From: Erpobdella octoculata
Taxonomy: Eukaryota > Annelida > Clitellata > Hirudinida > Erpobdellidae
NCBI GenBank assembly: GCA_963978895.1
Contig: OZ022238.1
Coordinates: 8,705,355 to 8,769,354 of the forward strand
Length of the DNA stretch: 64,000 bases
Direction: 5' to 3'
The first letter of the stretch is position 1. Every line of letters starts with the position of its first letter. Under the pieces are notes generated by a model. It worked only from the letters and a program-made list of their open reading frames with translations, searched no databases and was not told where the DNA came from. Both the position numbers and the translations under genes were made by a program. Of the stretch, positions 52,511 to 64,000 are shown one piece after another.

Positions 52511-52817
52511 TAATGAAGAGGAGGTTAAAACTAGTTCCATAGCTGACAAGGTTCTAGTAGTCAAAATGGTTATGTTGTGTGTGCAGATTGTTGTAATTGT
52601 TTTTGGACCAGCTGTGACGTGGATGGCTTCCTTCCTCCTCCTAGTATTTGAAACGAGTCGTGTTTGTTGTTGCAGCAGTCATTGCTGGAGTGCAGTAAAA
52701 TCTTGTGTTGGCGAACTCTATCGTGTACCGAATGTTAAACAATGGTCGAATGTTGTCAAATTAAATGCATGGCATTTGCTCAGGTCGAGGCAATGCAATG
52801 AAATGGTATTATTATGA

Positions 52818-52907
52818 TGAGAGAGAGAGAGTAGAGAATGAGAGGGAGAGAGAGAGAGAGAGAGAAAGGGAGAAAGAGAGAGAGAGAGAGGGAGAGAGGG
52901 AGAGAGC
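52818..52907 (+). repeat. (GA)n-rich array
   Basis: GAGAGA with GGGAGA interruptions. Confidence 0.9.
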
Positions 52908-53096
52908 TCGTTAGGAGGTTGTAGCGGCCGGAGCGCTCCTCAGCGACACAAAAGTCCTGTCGGCAGGTAATCATGTGCACGAGGACAATGGGGATCATTA
53001 TCATGTCGTTAGCGCGCCTTGTTTCAAAAAGCTTTGATGCTTTACGATGGTTTTATAGAGACCTCCATTCATGGTGAGACGATCGCTCAACCGTTC

Positions 53097-53209
<113 letters not shown>

Positions 53210-53559
53210 ACTCACTTTTTTCTTTCTCCCCAATATTTGTTTATCTCTCCTTATTCTAAGATGAAGAATCGATCAGCCACATTAAAAGAGACTAAATTTA
53301 AACGGGAAAATATCAATTCAATAAAAAGTGGCATCAAGGCAATTCTTTTACTAATTTTTCTTAATTTTTATAAGCAATTTTGAGAATTTTGTTAATGCAG
53401 TTTCAAAAAATTATTACTGACAAGACAACATTCTATTTTCTCAATGTCTTTCTATCATTACTTTTTCTAATGTTCTTACGAGTCTTGTCTGATTTTCATC
53501 TTGAACTCACTGAGTTAATTTGACGTAAATCAATCAATCGACCAATATGAATATTCATA

Positions 53560-53743
53560 GAGGGCCTTCTACACTCTACAGAGCTCGAAGGCGCTGATCT
53601 TACGCATGGCCCACGGAGAAACGATTTTACCCTCTAAATTTCCCGGTAACAGGGGTTACTAACTCCTAGGTAGCGAGTGCGAATCGAACCGTGAAGCTTT
53701 AAAAATCAAGGTTAACACTCTACCAACTCAGCTATCTAGCACC
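53560..53743 (-). mobile_element. tRNA-derived SINE (family B)
   Basis: The minus strand begins GGTGCTAGATAGCTGAGTTG and has a B-box-like CGGTTCGATTCGCACTCGC about 50 bp later. The body runs through TTTAGAGGGTAAAATCG to GAAGGCCCTC. The head is shared with the copy at 14.81-14.93 kb. Confidence 0.75.
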
Positions 53744-54614
<871 letters not shown>

Positions 54615-54803
54615 GCCAATTGCAAATCGCGCCAAAAATAAATCTCTAGCAACTATTTTGATAATCTCCTTTAATACCAGTTGATACGCAAACAATAGTG
54701 CGTATTACTGCGTATAATACTCCCTCAATAGAGTCATCATGCATAAATGATGTATGGCGGTAAGTAAAAAACAAAGAAAGATAGTAAAAGAAATTCAAAA
54801 AAG

Positions 54804-54838
54804 ATATATATATATCTTATATATATATATATATATAT

Positions 54839-54925
<87 letters not shown>
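54804..54925. repeat. (TA)n microsatellite with TATATCT interruptions at its left edge
   Basis: About 120 bp of TA; two TATATCTTATA interruptions lie at 54804-54846. Confidence 0.95.
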
Positions 54926-54927
<2 letters not shown>

Positions 54928-55658
54928 AAGAACAAGAGTTAAGTGTATGTATGTATTGTATTACCAGCTGCAACTTCAAAAGGGACCTGTGGCTTTGTGA
55001 GTCGAACCGCGAGATTGAGAGCCTCCGGTGAAAATTAAAACCAGTAAGCAATTTGCGTGTATTTATCGGATGGAGAGATAGTGGAAGTGGAAGAAAGATG
55101 GGTGATTGAGTGAGGGAGGGTTAGCTGAATGGTCGAGGCCAAACACGAGAAGTGCCGAGTAAGAGATTTGTTAACACGGTAAAGATTTTCCTCTTGTAAT
55201 TTTCTTCAACCTTATTTGTATGTTTCTGAGAGATATAGAGGAAATAGATAGACGGTAAATACCAGACTGATAGTAAAGAAGAGAGATAATAACTGACAAT
55301 AAAAAAGAGGCTTAGAGAAGAGTAAGAAGAAGAGAGGCACGGCGAATAATTATCTCCAGACATACAATCCTTTCCAGATTGTCTTTCCTTCTCTCAGAGC
55401 ACTTTAAAAGAAGAAAAATGCAAAGTGTAAGAGATGATACAAGACATATACAGTAATATACAAGTATACGATTATAATCAGGTATCAGCACACATAACTT
55501 TCGATATCTGTATGTGTGTATGTATGTATGTATGTGTGTATGTATGTATGTTGCAAATTTGCGTTGTGATATATAATGATTTTTTTTTAAATCCGCCATA
55601 TTTGACGGACTATCTCTAGTGTATATATATATTCAATAGTTTAATCAATATATCTCTA

Positions 55659-56899
<1,241 letters not shown>

Positions 56900-57130
56900 G
56901 AGCTGATGAGAAGTTTTGGAATATATCCATGAACTGATAAACATCTCTTGGGATATTCCTTGAGCTGCTGATAATCTCTTGGGATATATCCATGAGCTGA
57001 TAAAAATCTCTAGGGATATATCCATGAGCTGATAAAAATCTCTAGGGATATATCCATGAGCTTATGAAAATCTCTTGGGATATATCCATGAGCTGATGAG
57101 AATATCTTGGGATATATCCTTGAGCTGACG
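56900..57130 (+). repeat. 32-bp minisatellite, about 7 copies
   Basis: The unit consensus contains TCTCTTGGGATATATCCATG and then AGCTGATAAAAA. Two central copies are identical and the outer ones diverge. Every unit carries the palindrome GGATATATCC. Confidence 0.85.
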
Positions 57131-57579
57131 TACTGGATGGATTTTGTTTTCTTTTTTTCAATCTCTAATAAGTTCTTTAACATTTCTTTTTTTTATTTTC
57201 ACGCGTGTGTGTGATTGAATTGATTTGCTTTAATAAGTAAATATTTGATGAGAGTGGCTGTTAACGAATGCATGAAAACAAAAATCAGAGATCTTTAAAG
57301 GTGTAATTCAAGTGATAATAGAATTTAAAAACACTTTATTAGTCAAGAATTAGCAGATAAGTTTTAAGTATTATTAACAGCTTATTAACTTTCAAAGCAC
57401 AAGAGAAATAACACTATCTGAAACAGTTGTTTTTAAGCTTATTTGTAAGTGTCAATTTGAAGTGTGTCGTTCAGTCTTACAAACTTACTTGTTTAAGTTG
57501 TATACTTGAACATGTCCATCGTTAGATTTGAATTGATGCAGAATAAAAATATATAAACAAACAATATTTTAAAAACACA

Positions 57580-57838
57580 CTTTTACTTCGAAATGCAGTA
57601 AAAATAAAAACAATATCTCTTTAATGTTATCCAATTATATCTCTTAAATAGTTTGACGAAAAATATAAGTGTGGGACGTTCATTTTTTAAAAGCTCTGTC
57701 AGTCATAAAAACATATAAAATCAACGTCCCACACTTTTATATTTCGTCAAACTATTTAAGTGATACAATCGGATACAATCGAACAACACAAAAGTCATTA
57801 TTTCTTCTTTTTGGTGCATTTAGAAGTAAAAGTGTATC
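57580..57838. mobile_element. Foldback element (long inverted repeat with about 42-bp loop)
   Basis: The left arm (about 57580-57680) ends AGTTTGACGAAAAATATAAG, then TGTGGGACGTT. The right arm (about 57723-57838) starts AACGTCCCACACTTTTATAT and ends AAGTAAAAGTGTATCT. The innermost 40 bp pair almost perfectly and the outer parts pair with gaps. It is non-coding, and a foldback MITE is the likeliest class. Confidence 0.75.
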
Positions 57839-58032
57839 TTAAAATGATTATATTTTTATTTTACTTTTTTTAGTCTTTAGGCAAATTTTATAAATCTTAC
57901 ACGAACTTATGTAAGTTTTCTCATCCGTTCCACTTCTGAGACACATGGGCGACAAGAGACTAGCTAGGCTTAAGGCTAGCTAAATTCCGTCGCATTATTG
58001 ACATGTTCGTGCTTATTATTTGTTTTATTAGA

Positions 58033-58311
58033 GAAAATGAATATACAAGATATATTCATACAAGAAAATGAATATACAAGATATATTCATACAAGAAAAT
58101 GAATATACAAGATATATTCATACAAGAAAATGAATATACAAGATATATTCATACAAGAAAATGAATATACAAGATATATTCATACAAGAAAATGAATATA
58201 CAAGATATATTCATACAAGAAAATGAATATACAAGATATATTCATACAAGAAAATGAATATACAAGATATATTCATACAAGAAAATGAATATACAAGATA
58301 TATTCATACAA
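58033..58311 (+). repeat. 31-bp composite tandem repeat, 9 copies (left edge of satellite)
   Basis: Each 31-bp unit is GAAAATGAATATACAA (16 bp) plus GATATATTCATACAA (15 bp). The second half is the monomer of the following array. The first half is its diverged relative, and together they hold the near-palindrome TGAATATACAAGATATATTCA. The nine copies are identical. Confidence 0.97.
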
Positions 58312-60531
58312 GATATATTCATACAAGATATATTCATACAAGATATATTCATACAAGATATATTCATACAAGATATATTCATACAAGATATATTCATACA
58401 AGATATATTCATACAAGATATATTCATACAAGATATATTCATACAAGATATATTCATACAAGATATATTCATACAAGATATATTCATACAAGATATATTC
58501 ATACAAGATATATTCATACAAGATATATTCATACAAGATATATTCATACAAGATATATTCATACAAGATATATTCATACAAGATATATTCATACAAGATA
58601 TATTCATACAAGATATATTCATACAAGATATATTCATACAAGATATATTCATACAAGATATATTCATACAAGATATATTCATACAAGATATATTCATACA
58701 AGATATATTCATACAAGATATATTCATACAAGATATATTCATACAAGATATATTCATACAAGATATATTCATACAAGATATATTCATACAAGATATATTC
58801 ATACAAGATATATTCATACAAGATATATTCATACAAGATATATTCATACAAGATATATTCATACAAGATATATTCATACAAGATATATTCATACAAGATA
58901 TATTCATACAAGATATATTCATACAAGATATATTCATACAAGATATATTCATACAAGATATATTCATACAAGATATATTCATACAAGATATATTCATACA
59001 AGATATATTCATACAAGATATATTCATACAAGATATATTCATACAAGATATATTCATACAAGATATATTCATACAAGATATATTCATACAAGATATATTC
59101 ATACAAGATATATTCATACAAGATATATTCATACAAGATATATTCATACAAGATATATTCATACAAGATATATTCATACAAGATATATTCATACAAGATA
59201 TATTCATACAAGATATATTCATACAAGATATATTCATACAAGATATATTCATACAAGATATATTCATACAAGATATATTCATACAAGATATATTCATACA
59301 AGATATATTCATACAAGATATATTCATACAAGATATATTCATACAAGATATATTCATACAAGATATATTCATACAAGATATATTCATACAAGATATATTC
59401 ATACAAGATATATTCATACAAGATATATTCATACAAGATATATTCATACAAGATATATTCATACAAGATATATTCATACAAGATATATTCATACAAGATA
59501 TATTCATACAAGATATATTCATACAAGATATATTCATACAAGATATATTCATACAAGATATATTCATACAAGATATATTCATACAAGATATATTCATACA
59601 AGATATATTCATACAAGATATATTCATACAAGATATATTCATACAAGATATATTCATACAAGATATATTCATACAAGATATATTCATACAAGATATATTC
59701 ATACAAGATATATTCATACAAGATATATTCATACAAGATATATTCATACAAGATATATTCATACAAGATATATTCATACAAGATATATTCATACAAGATA
59801 TATTCATACAAGATATATTCATACAAGATATATTCATACAAGATATATTCATACAAGATATATTCATACAAGATATATTCATACAAGATATATTCATACA
59901 AGATATATTCATACAAGATATATTCATACAAGATATATTCATACAAGATATATTCATACAAGATATATTCATACAAGATATATTCATACAAGATATATTC
60001 ATACAAGATATATTCATACAAGATATATTCATACAAGATATATTCATACAAGATATATTCATACAAGATATATTCATACAAGATATATTCATACAAGATA
60101 TATTCATACAAGATATATTCATACAAGATATATTCATACAAGATATATTCATACAAGATATATTCATACAAGATATATTCATACAAGATATATTCATACA
60201 AGATATATTCATACAAGATATATTCATACAAGATATATTCATACAAGATATATTCATACAAGATATATTCATACAAGATATATTCATACAAGATATATTC
60301 ATACAAGATATATTCATACAAGATATATTCATACAAGATATATTCATACAAGATATATTCATACAAGATATATTCATACAAGATATATTCATACAAGATA
60401 TATTCATACAAGATATATTCATACAAGATATATTCATACAAGATATATTCATACAAGATATATTCATAGAAGATATATTCATACAAGATATATTCATAGA
60501 AGATATATTCATACAAGATATATTCATACAA
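58312..60531 (+). repeat. 15-bp satellite (GATATATTCATACAA), 148 copies
   Basis: 2,220 bp, exactly 148 monomers, with only two variants, both C-to-G in the monomer CATACAA at 60469 and 60499. Because 15 is a multiple of 3 and the unit lacks stops in several frames, each strand shows open frames of about 750 codons (DIFIQ, RYIHT, YEYIL, MNISC repeats). These are not supported as genes, with no signal, codon variation or flanking gene structure. Confidence 0.97.
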
Positions 60532-60536
60532 GATCC

Positions 60537-60902
60537 AAACAGTAAGAAACCATAAAATCTTAAAATCTTAAAACTTTAATGGAGGGCCACAAAATCACTG
60601 ACTATGAATAACTACACTGGTCGTGAAAGCAAAACTAGCAAAAGGTTCAACTAAAAATATATATTTGTTATATTTTATTGTTTTAAAATGAACACCTATA
60701 AAAGTTTCATTGATTTTTTCTAAATTTTCACGCGAATTGATTTGATTAAACCCTTTGACGATTTTTTAATATTGTAGGTAAGCTTGTGGTTTTGAAAACT
60801 TTTACTCGGTATGATTAGTGCACAAATCCACATTCAGGTGAAAACAATGAAAAAAAATAAAAAAAACGGAAGCGAGTAGGTATGAGAAGCAGAAAGAGAG
60901 AG

Positions 60903-60957
<55 letters not shown>

Positions 60958-61345
60958 AAGAGAGAGAGAACGGCAAAACAGACAGGAAAAGGTAAAGAAA
61001 TAGAAAAAATATTCGATTATTCTATCTATTATATTGTATGAACTGATGACTTTTAATGAATTTGAAATATGGACAGTACATAATTTCTTTTGTCTTCAGA
61101 TATAATAAAAAACCTGCGCCCTTTCACCGGTTTTGCATTCATTCGACAAAATAGGTTCAAACCTTTCTTTTTGTTATGGCGGGGAACCTTTAATTAAAAC
61201 AAAAAAGTTATTGGCGATAATAAATAAAACTCTTCTTCAATGGCCAGCCGAAGTCCGAACTGATATAAACGCTTCCCTGCTGAAACTCTCTCTCTCTTTA
61301 TCTTTCACCATTTTTTCCTCTCTTTCATTATATATATATATAGAA

Positions 61346-61379
<34 letters not shown>

Positions 61380-61733
61380 GATGAATGATGTATATTATTG
61401 GTCTAATATTTGGGACTGTAAAGCAGAATAAAAGAGCAGTAACCTTAATTGAGAATCGCGCTTGGGCACCAAGCCAAGCGCTTTATAGTAGGACATGGAA
61501 AAGTATGCATACATACACTAGATATGCATACATACACTCACAGTCAGTAGATAAAGTAAAGTAAACGATAGTATACATTATAGAGTATGTACGATGTATG
61601 TATTCTAGATAGTGTCCTTATGTTATTATAAATTAAATTAGAATGGTTTAGAGTGGTACAGAAGACTGAAGCCTGTTTGAGAACCACTGCAGGAATTAGA
61701 ATCATTTGCTTATGGTGCTTGCCTCTCCACACC
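60537..61733. other. Gene-less stretch with GA-rich microsatellites
   Basis: (GA)n at 60894-60968 and 61345-61380. CATAC words lie near 61505-61545. Nothing coding is recognised. Confidence 0.4.
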
Positions 61734-61822
61734 CCCTACGAACGCTGGTGACGCCGGTTAGGTTCGAACCGCCGTCCTTTGTACCAACAGACGAACGCTT
61801 TACCGCAATGCCACCAGCGCCC
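61734..61822 (-). mobile_element. SINE family A head
   Basis: The minus strand GGCGCTGGTGGCATTGCGGT, then AAAGCGTTCGTCTGTTGG and CGGTTCGAACCTAACCGGCG, follows the family A head (A-box-like TGGCATTGCGG, B-box-like GGTTCGAACC). The body is not present. Confidence 0.65.
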
Positions 61823-63540
61823 TATCATTCTATATCTATGGATATATTTTTGCGTTTAGACGTTGCAGTCTAATGATTTATTTAAGTGAGAGCCTAATTG
61901 ATAAAAAATCTTTTTATAGAGTTTTGTCAATTTGTTTCTAGCATATTACTAAAACTATAATATAGTTTCTATTATAATAATTTATTAGAAAATATATTCA
62001 CATTTACCAAAGTGAAAAAATATTTTAAAACTTTTTTTAAAATTGCGTTAGTGAAATAATCCATCAGAAATGATGGAACCGTTTTGAAAGGTCAGCCTTC
62101 TTCTCCCTCACCTTCCACACTCAGTCTCGTAGACTTTTTTTCAGTTTTTTGAAATGCTAAGCCTCTCGTGAAACATTTGGCAAAAGTTTAAGGTTTCATT
62201 TTCAAATTGGAAATAATTTCTTTCAAAATAATTGAAAAAAAAGAATAAGTTTTGGAAATATAATTAATTTATTAATTTCGCATTAAAAGTATTTATTAGT
62301 TATAATACTTCAAAGTTTTCTTTACAAAAGGTCTTATTTAAATGTGAGCTGATCATAAAAAATCTCAATAAAATTGTTTGCAATTGAAAACCATGCCTGT
62401 ATAATATGACTTTGCAAAGTTTAAAGAGCCTTGTACGGTCTAAAAAAAACTTAAAACATCTGGTGACGCAGGAAGATCCAGTCAGTATGAAATATAAACG
62501 AGTAAATTGTATTTTTTTCAAGATTATGCAAATTTTTAGTTTGCTTCTAAAAAACAATTAAATACTAGTTGATAGAAATGTTGAGCTTAGAGTTTAGACG
62601 ATGACGCACTACCAAATATTACAATTCTACTTCATTTATTAGCTATACTGCCACTCACTAGGTTACTTCTTTAAAAACTTTTCATAAAAATTGCATATCT
62701 GATTTTTCTGTATTTGTATATAAACTTGACACCAACTGTTGAATCAATTTTAAAATAAATAATTGAAAAACAAAAAACGAACTCTGATTTATGGCTATAT
62801 TTTTTCAATAAACGTATTATAAAATTGTTGAAAAGATAGATTTAGATTTAAAAATAAGCACTGCCTGTAGATAATTATTTTTGAAAACTTAGAATAAAAA
62901 GTGGTCAAACGAAGAACTTAAAAAAAATCTCCAAAAATCAAAATTCCCCTTCAGAATAAATCTGGGACGCCATTGTCTGGTATGTTGGATTAAAAAAACA
63001 TAATCTTTGTAGCTTCTGACACCTGGTGTTTTAAGACAAAATTAGTACTAGGTAGGAAGCAGCAATCCTGTTCCGGATTATAAATCGATTTGATTGTCGG
63101 TTTTACCTCCTCCTCGCATTAGGCGATGCGGAATTTAGGTTTAATACGATTCTATTATAATGACGTAGGCAACTGTTTTAGGTTGATTCCTGATGCTTTG
63201 TGCGCCTTATGGATTCATAAAAAATAAACTTACTTCATTGACATTTTACTGTCCAATTTGTGCAAATTGCTTCTGCGCTGAGTCGCGATCCCGACTTCAT
63301 TTCTGATGCTTGCGGACATCTGGGAATTCTGCTTCACTAACTAACATGGGACTCAGAGGGTTTTTTTTAATTTTGGACTTCCCCTGAAATGCACTACCCT
63401 TCAACTTTATCGACCGACGACATTTAAAGAAACATCTAAAGATGTTCCCGCTGAAGCTGTGTTACTTCGGCTTGTTTGAAGATTGCGACAAATGCCAATT
63501 ACGACGACAATTATTAAACATTGTGAGACATTCTACATAT
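61823..63540. other. Gene-less AT-rich stretch
   Basis: No exon, RNA gene or recognised repeat. Confidence 0.4.
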
Positions 63541-63720
63541 ATGAAGGGGAGTCATTTGGGAAGGGGTCGCTCCCCAGGTCATGAGCTATTGTTGGAAGCA
63601 AAAGTGTAAAGAGTTTAAGAAAAAAATCAGCTATATTTGGAGGCAAAAGTAAAGATTAGTTAGAAAATTTGTGCAGAATAAACTCTTGGAAAAAGCTTGG
63701 CTGATATGACGCTCCTGCAT
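63541..63720. mobile_element. Short hAT-like MITE
   Basis: The left end AAGGGGAGTCATTTGGG and the right end GGCTGATATGACGCTCCTG are imperfect inverted copies of the CAGGGGTGTCATTTCAGC type also seen at 35398-35418. Internal 'ggaggcaaaagt' and 'ggaagcaaaagtgtaaag' words recur at 12.71 kb. Confidence 0.45.
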
Positions 63721-64000
63721 ATGTGATAGCATTTTACGTTTTAAAACATGAAAATCTGTTAAGTAAGTTTTTTTTACACATGTTCATATTTTGATGCATT
63801 TCTATCGTACTATCACTAACATCCATAGGCATAGGAGGTGGGGGTCAGTAGGAGGTGGGGGATCAGGGGAGAATGCCACCTCTCCGAATTTCGTCGTGGC
63901 GCTAATTTTTGGGCGAGCAGAAGCACTTATCAAAAGTTTTACAGCCCACCAAATAGATTCAAGCTTTGCCAATCTACACAGTTAAAGCACCAGAGTAAGA
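63721..64000. other. Gene-less right edge of the window
   Basis: No gene or repeat family is recognised. A G-rich patch, GGAGGTGGGGGTCAGTAGGAGG, lies near 63834. Confidence 0.35.

Noticed and set aside
58033..60531. CRISPR-like array
   Set aside because: Direct tandem repetition without unique spacers, in an animal genome.
58242..60555. Open frames of about 750 codons on both strands (MNISC, RYIHT, YEYIL, DIFIQ repeats)
   Set aside because: They follow from a stop-free 15-bp period; multiple frames on both strands are equally open, and there is no unique flanking coding sequence.

Overview
The window is animal nuclear DNA from an invertebrate. Genes are split by many short, AT-rich GT-AG introns. 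The sequence is AT-rich and full of tRNA-derived SINEs, DNA-transposon debris and very long simple-sequence arrays. Protein similarity and repeat style would fit a lophotrochozoan (mollusc, annelid or relative), but the species cannot be fixed from the sequence alone. Uninterrupted arrays of 0.7 to 2.5 kb suggest a long-read assembly (inference).

Gene-bearing half (1-34.4 kb). Four conserved genes can be rebuilt exon by exon, with reading frame kept across every junction: TONSL (+, 26 exons, only the extreme N-terminus missing), a FAM174-family membrane protein (+, 2 exons), STOML2 (-, 11 exons, complete) and NSUN5 (+, 8 exons, complete). FAM174 and STOML2 converge. STOML2 and NSUN5 are head to head, with 663 bp between their start codons, which makes a shared promoter likely. 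They do not form a pathway: TONSL acts in replication-fork repair, STOML2 in the mitochondrial inner membrane, NSUN5 in large-subunit rRNA methylation. A 5.9-kb STOML2 intron holds a Helitron helicase remnant, an intact intronless akirin-like ORF on the same strand, and a Mutator-like element with terminal inverted repeats of about 370 bp, itself sitting between pieces of another repeat.

Repeat-dominated half (34.4-64 kb). I find no convincing host gene here. It holds hAT transposase debris, a family of short hAT-like MITEs, several SINE copies, a foldback element, and arrays of 2, 3, 4, 5, 15, 16, 17 and 32 bp units. The largest are 148 copies of a 15-bp unit (58.0-60.5 kb), about 184 copies of ATCC (41.7-42.5 kb), about 0.7 kb of CATA (47.5-48.2 kb) and a C-rich 17-bp array with strong G-quadruplex potential (46.3-46.6 kb). 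Long open frames over these arrays are artefacts of unit length.

The items most worth follow-up are the nested akirin-like gene, two GC-AG introns in STOML2, the long-TIR Mutator-like element with repeated TTCGTCGCA motifs, the SINE families that share a body but differ in tRNA-like head, and the composite origin of the 15-bp satellite.
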